DNA from: an uncultured Lachnospiraceae bacterium
Lineage (GTDB): Bacteria > Bacillota > Clostridia > Lachnospirales > Lachnospiraceae
Assembly: GCA_947624815.1 (NCBI GenBank)
Contig: CANQME010000005.1
Coordinates: 1 to 51,021 of the forward strand
Length of the DNA stretch: 51,021 bases
Reading direction: 5' to 3'
Shown: one piece after another, positions 41,988-51,021 of the stretch
Layout of the letters: the number at the start of each line of letters is the position of its first letter
Position numbering within the stretch: position 1 is the first letter of the stretch
Position numbers and translations under genes: made by a program
Notes under the pieces: model-generated
The model's database searches: none
What the model saw: only the letters and a program-made list of their open reading frames with translations
Told to the model about the DNA's origin: nothing

Positions 41988-42893
41988 ATGGAACAGAATC
42001 TATCCCAGTACCGCATCTTTTACGAAGTCGCCAAAAGCGGCAACATTTCCCGGGCGGCCCGCGAGCTCTATATCAGCCAGCCGGCCATCAGCAAGGCCAT
42101 CGGCAAGCTGGAGGACAGCCTGGGCGCCACCCTCTTCCTGCGCAATTCCCGCGGCGTTCAGCTTACGGAGGAAGGAGCCGTCCTCTTCGGGCATATCCGC
42201 AAGGCGTTCGACGAGCTGGCCCTGGGCGAGCAGGAGCTCAGAAAATTCAGGGAATTCCATATGGGCCACATCCGGATCGGCGTCAGCAATACGCTGTGCC
42301 GCTTTATCATGCTGGACTATCTGAAGGGCTTCATCGAGCGCTACCCCCACATCAAGATCACCATCGAAAGCCAGTCCTCCACCCATACGCTTACGATGCT
42401 GGAGCAGCAGAAGATCGACATCGGCCTGGTCGCCCAGCCGAAGACCCAGCGGAACCTGGAATTCATTCCCGTGACGGATATCCAGGACATCTTCGTGGCG
42501 ACGCCCAGCTATCTGGAGAACCTCCGGCTCAGGGAGGGCGACGACGTCGATCTGTTCCAGGCGGGGAACGTGATGCTTCTGGACCGGGAGAATATCACCC
42601 GGAGATACATCGACGACTACATGAACGTGAACCATATCGTGGCCAACAACCTGCTGGAGGTGACCACCATGGACCTGCTGATCGAATTCGCCCGGATCGG
42701 TCTGGGGATCGCCTGCGTGATCCGCGAGTTCGTCTCGGACGACCTGCGGTCCGGAGCGCTCGTCCAGGTGAAGACCGACGCCCAGATCCACAAACGCACC
42801 ATCGGCTTCGCCTACTGTCCCGGCCGGGTATCCCACGCGGTGCAGACCTTCCTGGATTTCGCAGTGGAGAAGCATAGCACGGAAAATGCGTAG
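41988..42893 (+). CDS. LysR-family transcriptional regulator (likely regulator of leuCD)
   Basis: YRIFYEVAKSGNISRAARELYISQPAISKAIGKLEDSLGATLFLRNSRGVQLTEEG; SD AAAGGAGA. Confidence 0.95.
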   Translation: MEQNLSQYRIFYEVAKSGNISRAARELYISQPAISKAIGKLEDSLGATLFLRNSRGVQLTEEGAVLFGHIRKAFDELALGEQELRKFREFHMGHIRIGVSNTLCRFIMLDYLKGFIERYPHIKITIESQSSTHTLTMLEQQKIDIGLVAQPKTQRNLEFIPVTDIQDIFVATPSYLENLRLREGDDVDLFQAGNVMLLDRENITRRYIDDYMNVNHIVANNLLEVTTMDLLIEFARIGLGIACVIREFVSDDLRSGALVQVKTDAQIHKRTIGFAYCPGRVSHAVQTFLDFAVEKHSTENA

Positions 42894-42901
42894 CTAAGAA
42901 C

Positions 42902-43612
42902 CTACCTTTCTTCGGATACGCCCAGGAAATCCGCCAGATCATCCAGGCTTCCGTGGGGATACCGCGAGATATCCTGACCTCTGTCGATCAGACAGTCCGT
43001 GACCAGGAATACCTTCATGCCAAGCTGCTCCGCGACCATATCCTCGCCCACGTCGTTGCCAGCCATCAGGCATTCGCCGGCGTCCAGCTCCTGCCGTTTC
43101 AGGATCTCGCGGTAGTAATCCAGGTTCGGCTTGCAGCTGTTGATATTCTCGTAGGAGGTATAGAATTCGAAATCCGACGGCTGAAGGCCGGCCCAGCGGA
43201 TGCGGCTCTGGGTGGCTGCGGCGGGAAAGATCGGATTCGTCGCCAGGATCAGCCGGTATCCGGCGGCCTGAAGGCGGTGGATCAGCTTCCCGGACCGGGG
43301 GGCGAAGCCGCAGCTTTTCTGTACCTTCTGGAATTCAGTGCGATAGAATTCCTCGATCATGGGACGGTCCTTCTCGCACTGCTCGCCGAACACGGCGGCG
43401 AACGCCTGCCAGAACCGCACCTCGTTCCTGCAGCTTCCGTCGTTCATTACCATGGCGCCGACGCCCTTCCAGACCGCGTCCACCAGCTTTGACGGCTCGT
43501 ACCCGCTGGGCGCCAGGTAGGCGGCCAGCCGTCCGAGGTAATCCTTCACGAAACGCTCCTGATCCATCGGGAGCAGGGTCCCGTCCAGGTCGAATAAAAC
43601 TGCCTTTATCAT
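42902..43612 (-). CDS. HAD-superfamily hydrolase
   Basis: MIKAVLFDLDGTLLPMDQE, LATNPIFP, MAGNDVGEDMVAEQLG. Confidence 0.9.
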   Translation of the reverse strand: MIKAVLFDLDGTLLPMDQERFVKDYLGRLAAYLAPSGYEPSKLVDAVWKGVGAMVMNDGSCRNEVRFWQAFAAVFGEQCEKDRPMIEEFYRTEFQKVQKSCGFAPRSGKLIHRLQAAGYRLILATNPIFPAAATQSRIRWAGLQPSDFEFYTSYENINSCKPNLDYYREILKRQELDAGECLMAGNDVGEDMVAEQLGMKVFLVTDCLIDRGQDISRYPHGSLDDLADFLGVSEER

Positions 43613-43778
43613 TCCGCATGATTCCTTTCTGATTGTAAATGTCTTTCATGATCCTACCATATCATATTTTTCTTCCGATTGCAATGCGCCCGTTCCACTA
43701 TCGCCCCGCTCCTGGTTCGGCCTTTCTTTCCGGATCCGGCGCACATTTTTTCCGGATCCACCGCACATTTCTCCGTAC

Positions 43779-43804
43779 AAAAATGCCGGCCCGTTGGGGC
43801 CGGC
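43779..43804 (-). terminator. Intrinsic terminator of lysR
   Basis: Minus strand GCCGGCCCCAACGGGCCGGC-ATTTTTGT. Confidence 0.8.
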
Positions 43805-43826
43805 GCATTTTCTCACTGTTTTCTTC

Positions 43827-44762
43827 TCAGATCCCTGTCTCCGTCGCAAACACCGCGCTTCTGACGATCTCCACAAAATCCCGCGTGTAGCGGGACACGT
43901 AGCTTCCCTTCCGGAACGCCGCCACGAAATCCGAGGTAACTCGCGGCTCCCCGAAGCTGTAGCATTCGATGGGCTGGCTCTTGATCCGGTGGCGCAGGTG
44001 CGTCTCGAAGATAAATGCGATCCCGTAGCCGGTGGACACCAGCTCCATGATCGCCGGCAGACTTCCGGTATACAGCACATTATCCAACTGGATCCCGTGC
44101 TCCTTCAGATACCCGTCCATAATCTGCCGCGTCCGATGCTCCGGCTTCATCATCAGGATCCGCTCGTTCTTCAGCATCTCCACGTCAAGCTTCGGATACC
44201 GGCTGGCCGGATTCGGCACGGCCAGGCGCCCGATCGGGTGATGCAGGCAGGTGCAGATCAGAAGCTCCTCGTCCTTCATAAGCGTCTCGTATTCGATCTG
44301 GGGATTCAGCGCGCTCGGTTTGCTGTAGAACGCCACCTCCACCTGCCCGTCGATCAGACGCCGGTCATTCTCATCGGAAGAGCCCTCATAGATATTAACC
44401 TTCACATTCGGATGCCGCTCCTGGAATTTGGGCAGCGTACAGGGAAGCATGTAGGTGCCGCGCATATTGGCAAAGGCCACATTTAAGACGCCTACATCCC
44501 GCTTAATAATGTCGGCCAGCTCCGCGTCCAGATCGCTCTTGATCTGCAGGATCTGGTTCGCGCGCTCCACATAGCGCTCCCCGGCGTAGGTCGGCACGTA
44601 CTTGTGTCCGGTCTTGCGGAACAGCTTCAGGCCCAGCTCATCCTCCAGCGTGATCAGAAACTTGCTGAGGGTGGGCTGCCCCACATAGAGAGATTCGGCC
44701 GCCTTGGTGATATTCTGGTACTTCGCGATGGCCAGAATGTAGTTCAGTTCCCGAAAGTCCAT
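43827..44762 (-). CDS. LysR-family transcriptional regulator
   Basis: MDFRELNYILAIAKYQNITKAAESLYVGQPTLSKFLITLEDELGLKLFRKTGHKYVPTYAGE. Confidence 0.95.
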   Translation of the reverse strand: MDFRELNYILAIAKYQNITKAAESLYVGQPTLSKFLITLEDELGLKLFRKTGHKYVPTYAGERYVERANQILQIKSDLDAELADIIKRDVGVLNVAFANMRGTYMLPCTLPKFQERHPNVKVNIYEGSSDENDRRLIDGQVEVAFYSKPSALNPQIEYETLMKDEELLICTCLHHPIGRLAVPNPASRYPKLDVEMLKNERILMMKPEHRTRQIMDGYLKEHGIQLDNVLYTGSLPAIMELVSTGYGIAFIFETHLRHRIKSQPIECYSFGEPRVTSDFVAAFRKGSYVSRYTRDFVEIVRSAVFATETGI

Positions 44763-44886
44763 GATTTCCTCCTGTCCCGGATCCTTCCGCCTCTGAAGCC
44801 TCCCGTCCGCTGCATCCGCCTGCGGCAGTCCCGGAAAGTGATTGGCTTTTCTGCCCATATCATACCATACTTTTCCATGCCGTGAC

Positions 44887-44901
44887 ATTCAAAAAATGAA
44901 T
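44887..44901. promoter_or_regulatory. Candidate LysR (T-N11-A) box
   Basis: ATTCA-AAAAA-TGAAT, perfect dyad. Confidence 0.5.
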
Positions 44902-44998
44902 AGATTTCATTCAAAGTAAGAATAATTGTCTAATTTGTCCTAAGATTTCCAGTTGATTTTGTGGATTTTTTACATAAATATTCCTTATCCGCATGATT

Positions 44999-45045
44999 TT
45001 CATCATACGCATGAATTTCACTTTTTCGTTGCCCCATGCTACGAT
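44999..45045 (+). promoter_or_regulatory. Candidate LysR site plus weak promoter for the prpF-like gene
   Basis: TTCAT-N7-ATGAA immediately upstream of TTCACT-N17-TACGAT. Confidence 0.45.
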
Positions 45046-45145
45046 GAAACCATCGAAACGGTACCGGACACAGCGGCGCGGCCGGCCGCACGCCGGAAAC
45101 GGATTCCGGCACCGTCCTCAGAGAACAAGACAGGAGGTTTTCATT

Positions 45146-46294
45146 ATGCAGGCAAATCAAAGCATCCGTCTCCCCGTCACCATCATGCGCGGCGGCACCA
45201 GCAAGGGCGTATACATCCTGGAATCGGAGCTGCCCTCCGACCGCGGCGACTGGGAGCCCCTTCTTCTTCGGCTCATGGGAAGTCCGGATAAGAAGCAGAT
45301 CGACGGCCTCGGCGGATCCCAGTCCGTCACCAGCAAAGTAGCTATCGTGAAGAAGTCAGACCGTCCCGACGCGGATGTGGACTATACCTTCGCCCAGGTG
45401 TCCGTCGACAAGCCGCTTGTCAGCTACAAGGGCAACTGCGGCAACATTTCCTCCGGCGTAGGCCCGTTCGCCATCGAAAAGGGCCTTGTAGAAGCGAAGG
45501 AAGGCGTGACGCCGGTTCGGATCTACAACACCAACACCGACAAGATCATCATTGCCGATGTACATACCGCGGACGGCACGGTAGAATATGAAGGAGACTT
45601 TGCCATCGCCGGCGTTCCGGGGACCGCTTCCCCGATCCGGCTGAAATTCGTAAGTCCCTCCGGCACCCTCGGAAACGGCCTTCTTCCTACGGGAAACGCC
45701 GTCGATACACTGGATGTCCCCGGCTTCGGACCGGTGCAGGTGTCCATCGTGGACGCGGCCAACCCATTGATCTTCGTAAAGGCGGCCGACCTAGGACTGA
45801 CGGGACGCGAGCTGCCCGACGAGCTCAACGCCAATGCGGAGAAGCTGGAGCTTCTGGAGAAGGTCCGCGGCCTCGCCGCCGTGAAGCTGGGGCTGATCGA
45901 CGACTATACCCGCTCCGCCTGGGATACGCCCGGCATTCCGAAGATGACCTTCGTCGCGGAGCCGGCCGATTATGTGACCGTGGACGGAAAAGAGATCCGC
46001 AAAGAGAACATTGACCTGCTCTCCCGCATGATGTCCATGCAGAAGACCCACCCCAGCTATGCCATGACCGGCGCCATGTGTACGGCGGCCGCCGCCGTGG
46101 TTCCGGGAAGCATCGTCAATCAGGTCCTCTCCCCGGACGCCGACACTCAGTTCATCCGCATCGGCCATCCCGGCGGGATCCTGGAATGCGGCGTGGACTA
46201 CCATGAAAACGGCGCCGTTCCGGAGATCGACGATACCTTTGGCTTCCGTACGGCGAACCTGCTGATGGAAGGAACGGCGCGCATCCGGCTGTAG
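45146..46294 (+). CDS. PrpF-family isomerase (methylaconitate/oxalomesaconate isomerase-like)
   Basis: IRLPVTIMRGGTSKGVYILESELP, DGLGGSQSVTSKVAIV, GNCGNISSGVGPFAIE, HPGGILECGV. Confidence 0.9.
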   Translation: MQANQSIRLPVTIMRGGTSKGVYILESELPSDRGDWEPLLLRLMGSPDKKQIDGLGGSQSVTSKVAIVKKSDRPDADVDYTFAQVSVDKPLVSYKGNCGNISSGVGPFAIEKGLVEAKEGVTPVRIYNTNTDKIIIADVHTADGTVEYEGDFAIAGVPGTASPIRLKFVSPSGTLGNGLLPTGNAVDTLDVPGFGPVQVSIVDAANPLIFVKAADLGLTGRELPDELNANAEKLELLEKVRGLAAVKLGLIDDYTRSAWDTPGIPKMTFVAEPADYVTVDGKEIRKENIDLLSRMMSMQKTHPSYAMTGAMCTAAAAVVPGSIVNQVLSPDADTQFIRIGHPGGILECGVDYHENGAVPEIDDTFGFRTANLLMEGTARIRL

Positions 46295-46373
46295 ACTTAC
46301 GCCGGCTATCACGAACGATAAACAAAATTACAGTTCAGCATCACGAAATGTATGATAATTGGAGGTTTCTCTT

Positions 46374-47669
46374 ATGACAGCATTCTTAGCTCCCTATATG
46401 CCGGTCCTGTCGCTGATCGTCCTTGCGGTTGTCGTGGCGATCGGCTTCATCAAGAAAGTTAACCTGGGATTTCTCTCTCTGGGCGTCGCCTTTATCCTGT
46501 CGATGGTGGGCGGCCTGAAGGCTTCCGCCGTTACCGGCGGCTTCTCAAGCTCCATGTTCGTCACCCTGGTCGGCGTCACCTTTCTGTTCGGTATGGCGTC
46601 CCAGAACGGCACGCTGGACCTGTTCTCCAAGAAGGTCGTCGCGCTGGTCGGCAAGAATACCGTGCTGATCCCGATTCTGATGTTCGTCCTCTCGGCGTTC
46701 ATCTCCGCCATCGGCCCCGGCCACATCGCGGCCGGCATCCTGATGACCACCTTCGCCATGTATCTGGCCTTTGAAATGAAGATCAACCCATGGGTCACCG
46801 CCCTTTTCGCCAAGCTGGGCGCCAACGCAGGCTGCGCGTCTCCGCTGTCCCTGACCGGCATTCTGGCCAGGGAGCTGACCACCAAGGAACCAATCTCCAT
46901 GGAGTTCACAGGCGCCAACTCGGCCCACCTGTTCCTCTCCACGCTGCTTTCGGGCTTCGTCTTCACCCTGATCGTCTACATCGGCTCCAAGAGCTATAAG
47001 GTGAAGGCGGATAATCCCCTGAAATGGTCCGAGATTCCCAAGTTCAACCGCAACCAGAAGCTGACCATGGCCGCCATCGTTATCATGGTGATCTGCTGCA
47101 TCGGCTTCAAGCTGGATACCGGACTCTTCGCCTTCATCATGGCCGCCATCCTGATCCTTCTCGGCGCGGCGGATGAGAAGGCCGCCATCAAGGGAATCCC
47201 GTGGGGAACGCTGGTCTTCATCTGCGGCGTAGGCGCTCTGGTCAGCGTAATCGACAAGCTGGGCGGAATCACCCTGGTCTCCGATTTCCTGAACGGTTTC
47301 TTAAGCGAGAAGACCTCGGTGCCGATCATGGCAGCTACCTCCGGAATCCTTTCCTGGGTCAGCTCCACCACCGGCGTCGTCATGCCGGCCCTGTATCCGA
47401 TCGCGGATCAGGTGGCGCAGCAGTTTACCGGCGTCAACTACATGGAGCTCATCTCCGCGATCACCGCGACCTCCTTCGCGGCGGCGATCAGCCCCCTGTC
47501 CACCGGTGGCGCGATCATCATGTCCTCCTACTCGGCCTCCAAGGAGACCACCAACGAGGAAATGAACAAGCTGTTCAAGAACCTGTTCCTGCTCTCCGTC
47601 GCCAACGTCGGCGTAAACGTGCTGATGTCCGCGTTGGGAGTGTTCAGTCTGGGCGGTCTGTTCTACTAA
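46374..47669 (+). CDS. MatC/DcuC-like di- or tricarboxylate transporter
   Basis: Multi-TM protein; LGVAFILSMVGGLKASAVTGGFSSSMFVTLVGVTFLFGMASQNGTLD; directly downstream of prpF-like gene. Confidence 0.8.
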   Translation: MTAFLAPYMPVLSLIVLAVVVAIGFIKKVNLGFLSLGVAFILSMVGGLKASAVTGGFSSSMFVTLVGVTFLFGMASQNGTLDLFSKKVVALVGKNTVLIPILMFVLSAFISAIGPGHIAAGILMTTFAMYLAFEMKINPWVTALFAKLGANAGCASPLSLTGILARELTTKEPISMEFTGANSAHLFLSTLLSGFVFTLIVYIGSKSYKVKADNPLKWSEIPKFNRNQKLTMAAIVIMVICCIGFKLDTGLFAFIMAAILILLGAADEKAAIKGIPWGTLVFICGVGALVSVIDKLGGITLVSDFLNGFLSEKTSVPIMAATSGILSWVSSTTGVVMPALYPIADQVAQQFTGVNYMELISAITATSFAAAISPLSTGGAIIMSSYSASKETTNEEMNKLFKNLFLLSVANVGVNVLMSALGVFSLGGLFY

Positions 47670-47725
47670 GACCGCGAAATCCTTACCGACAACTTTCTTG
47701 CAGCTGTATACCTATACTCTAACGG

Positions 47726-47749
47726 AAAGAGCGCTTCCCGGCGCTCTTT
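47726..47749 (+). terminator. Terminator-like hairpin after transporter gene
   Basis: AAAGAGCGC-TTCCCG-GCGCTCTTT. Confidence 0.65.
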
Positions 47750-47801
47750 CTGCGTTTTCAAAAACACCGGACATGGTCCGGAAACGTCCTGCTTTCCGAC
47801 G

Positions 47802-47833
47802 AAAAGGCCCCGGACACTGTCCGGGGCCTTTTT
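47802..47833. terminator. Bidirectional intrinsic terminator between transporter gene and ilvC
   Basis: AAAA-GGCCCCGGAC-ACT-GTCCGGGGCC-TTTTT. Confidence 0.9.
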
Positions 47834-47845
47834 GTCACGCTATTC

Positions 47846-48931
<1,086 letters not shown>

Positions 48932-48981
48932 TCACCTTCATGCAGGGTGGAAAGTCCATGGCAAAAACCTTAGCGTTCCTG

Positions 48982-49482
48982 TTACGGCAGATACCTGATG
49001 TCGTCCGCTCCGCGGGAAAGTCCCGTCAGGCCGGTCCTGGCAAGCTCCAGGATCTCATAGTCGCCCAGCAGATTGATCAGAGCGTCCAGCTTCGACTGGT
49101 CGCCGGTCAGCATCACGGTCAGGGATTCCTTTCCCACGTCCACGATGGTGGCGCGGAAGATATCCGAGATCGCGCTGATGGCCTGGCGCTCCGACGCGTC
49201 GGCCCTAACCTTCACCATGATCAGCTCCCGATACACGGAATGTCCCGGCTTCAGCTCCTTGATATCGCGCACATCCTCCAGCTTGCGCAGCTGCTTCTCA
49301 ATCTGCTCCAGGATCTCCTGATCCCCGGTGGAAACCACGGTCATGCGGGAATAACGCGGGTCGGCCGTCTCGCCGACCGTCAGACTCTCAATATTATAAC
49401 CACGGCGGCTGAAAAGACCGGCCACGCGGCTCAGCACGCCGGAAGTGTTGTCAACCAACAGCGATAACACGATTCTGTCCAT
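48982..49482 (-). CDS. ilvN: Acetolactate synthase small subunit
   Basis: LSLLVDNTSGVLSRVAGLFSRRGYNIESLTVGETADPRYSRMTVV. Confidence 0.95.
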   Translation of the reverse strand: MDRIVLSLLVDNTSGVLSRVAGLFSRRGYNIESLTVGETADPRYSRMTVVSTGDQEILEQIEKQLRKLEDVRDIKELKPGHSVYRELIMVKVRADASERQAISAISDIFRATIVDVGKESLTVMLTGDQSKLDALINLLGDYEILELARTGLTGLSRGADDIRYLP

Positions 49483-49533
49483 ATAACTTCCTACTTTCTG
49501 CGAATAAAATTAACCGGATCATGATTATTCTTT

Positions 49534-49562
49534 ATCTTATCAATCGCGGAGGTATTTGTCAA
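49534..49562 (-). promoter_or_regulatory. Sigma-A promoter of ilvN-ilvC
   Basis: Minus strand TTGACA-N17-TAAGAT. Confidence 0.85.
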
Positions 49563-49739
49563 CTAGATAAACGGAATGCGTACTATAAATTCAGGTTATG
49601 GCGGGAGCGCCCGCATCCTACGGATTTCCTTGCCGGAGTGTCTGATTTATGATATACTCATTGAATCAGCACAGGTATCACCCGCACCGGTTCGGCGTCC
49701 GACAAATCTTTCCATCGAGACGCCAGAAAGGAGAATCCT

Positions 49740-50858
49740 ATGTCCGATTACACCATCTCCCGCATCCTTCCCGGCGACCGCCGCGGCCAGCGCCAGCTGG
49801 TCGAACTGCTTACGGCCGAGGGCATCCGCAGGGACGCCAGCCTGGACTACACCTGCGGTATATTCGACGACGACTACCGTCTGATCGCCACCGGAAGCTG
49901 TTTCGGCAGCACGCTGCGCTGCATGGCGGTCAGCAGCGACCATCAGGGCGAAGGACTGATGAACGAGATCGTAAGCCACCTTATGGAAGTCCAGTACGAA
50001 CGGGGCAATATGCACCTGTTTCTGTACACCAAATGCAGCTCCGCCAAATTCTTCGGGGATCTGGGTTTCTATGAGATCGTGCGGATTCCGGATCAGATCG
50101 TGTTTATGGAGAACCGCCGGAGCGGCTTTTCGGATTACCTGAAGAAACTGGAAGAAGAAAGTATCCGGGCGCATATACCGGCCGCTCCCGGTGCGCCGGC
50201 CGAAAGCGGCAGTCCGGCCCCGGCAGACGGCGCTTCCCCCTCGCCCCGCGTCGCCGCCCTGGTCATGAACGCCAACCCCTTTACTCTGGGGCATCAGTAC
50301 CTGGCGGAGCGCGCCGCAGCGGAGAACGATATCCTGCATCTGTTTATCGTCAGCGAGGACGCAAGCCTGGTGCCCTTTGCCGTGCGCAAGCGGCTGGTCA
50401 TGGAAGGCACCGCCCATCTTCCCAATATCATCTATCATGAAAGCGGGCCCTACATCATCAGCAGCGCCACCTTCCCAAGCTATTTCCAGAAGGATGAGGC
50501 GGCGGTCAACGAAAGCCACGCCATGCTGGACCTGGCTGTTTTCACCCGGATCGCCCGCGCCCTTGGGATCAACAGGCGCTACGTGGGGGAAGAGCCCCGA
50601 AGCCAGGTGACCGCAATCTATAACGATATCATGTGCGGAAAGCTTCCGGAAAACGGCGTCGAATGCGTCGTCGTCCCCCGCAGGGAATGCGGCGGCAGCG
50701 CCATCAGCGCCTCCACCGTCCGCCAGGCTGTTAAGGACGGCGACCGGGATCTGCTTAAGCAGCTGGTTCCGGAGTCGACGCTTCGCTATTTCCTGAGTCC
50801 GGAGGCGGAGCCGGTGATCCGCCGGATCCGCGCCGCCGAAAATGTGATCCATTACTAA
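49740..50858 (+). CDS. citC: [Citrate (pro-3S)-lyase] ligase
   Basis: N-terminal GNAT-like region (FGSTLRCMAVSSDHQGEGLMNEIVSHLM) plus nucleotidyltransferase VMNANPFTLGHQYLAERAA...LFIVSEDASLVPFAVRKRLVMEGT; SD AAAGGAGA. Confidence 0.9.
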   Translation: MSDYTISRILPGDRRGQRQLVELLTAEGIRRDASLDYTCGIFDDDYRLIATGSCFGSTLRCMAVSSDHQGEGLMNEIVSHLMEVQYERGNMHLFLYTKCSSAKFFGDLGFYEIVRIPDQIVFMENRRSGFSDYLKKLEEESIRAHIPAAPGAPAESGSPAPADGASPSPRVAALVMNANPFTLGHQYLAERAAAENDILHLFIVSEDASLVPFAVRKRLVMEGTAHLPNIIYHESGPYIISSATFPSYFQKDEAAVNESHAMLDLAVFTRIARALGINRRYVGEEPRSQVTAIYNDIMCGKLPENGVECVVVPRRECGGSAISASTVRQAVKDGDRDLLKQLVPESTLRYFLSPEAEPVIRRIRAAENVIHY

Positions 50859-50859
50859 G

Positions 50860-50882
50860 CGCCGGTTCTCCGGCGTTTTTTT
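50860..50882 (+). terminator. Intrinsic terminator of citC
   Basis: CGCCGG-TTCT-CCGGCG-TTTTTTT. Confidence 0.9.
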
Positions 50883-50883
50883 C

Positions 50884-50920
50884 GTACAATAGGAAATTCC
50901 TCCGGCATTTCCTATTGTAC
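50884..50920. repeat. Perfect 14-bp inverted repeat with 9-nt loop
   Basis: GTACAATAGGAAAT-tcctccggc-ATTTCCTATTGTAC, flanked by T-run and A-run. Confidence 0.9.
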
Positions 50921-50926
50921 AAAAAA

Positions 50927-51014
50927 GCCCTCCGGGCAGGATCGCACTGCGGCGGAGCAGAAGATGTCGCTGACGCGACCCGCCGCAGGCGGAGAATCTC
51001 GCAAGCGAGATTCT
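50927..51014. repeat. Cluster of palindromic hairpins, candidate REP/MITE-like element or structured RNA, at the window edge
   Basis: GCCC-tcc-GGGC; GCGGCGG...CCGCCGC enclosing GTCGC-tgac-GCGAC; AGAATCTCGC-aa-GCGAGATTCT. Confidence 0.6.
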
Positions 51015-51021
51015 ATTTTAT

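Overview
Chromosomal window from a GC-rich Firmicute; the gene content and order look Lachnospiraceae-like (inference). From left to right it contains: (i) a leftward glycan-catabolic operon, GH38 - GH2 - alpha/beta hydrolase - GH20 - GH18 - transglutaminase-fold protein - GH29 (truncated at the window start and absent from the ORF track), with no obvious signal peptides; (ii) a leftward housekeeping block with a TIGR03279/DUF512 radical-SAM-type protein, der, plsY and gpsA; (iii) a long-form prs and a convergent pgeF (yfiH); (iv) two heterodimeric ABC exporter pairs, one preceded by an apparent promoter / leader peptide / double intrinsic terminator attenuator; (v) the ylxM-ffh-rpsP-khpA-rimM-trmD-rplS-lepB-rbgA-rnhB-yraN operon; (vi) carD, HAD, and SleB-like genes; (vii) leuCD with a divergent LysR, a second LysR divergent from a PrpF-like isomerase plus MatC/DcuC-like transporter, ilvN-ilvC, and an orphan citC. 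The observations I rate highest are the leader-peptide attenuator of the ABC exporter, the resemblance of the glycan operon to the eukaryotic cytosolic N-glycan pathway (PNGase-like fold + endoglycosidase-type GH18 + GH38), recurrent short tandem duplications at gene 3' ends and inside ORFs, three TTGAAAAGTT repeats at exactly 33-bp spacing, and a dense cluster of palindromes at the right end. No tRNA, rRNA, CRISPR array, transposase or prophage gene was seen. All positions were read by eye; no searches or folding were run.
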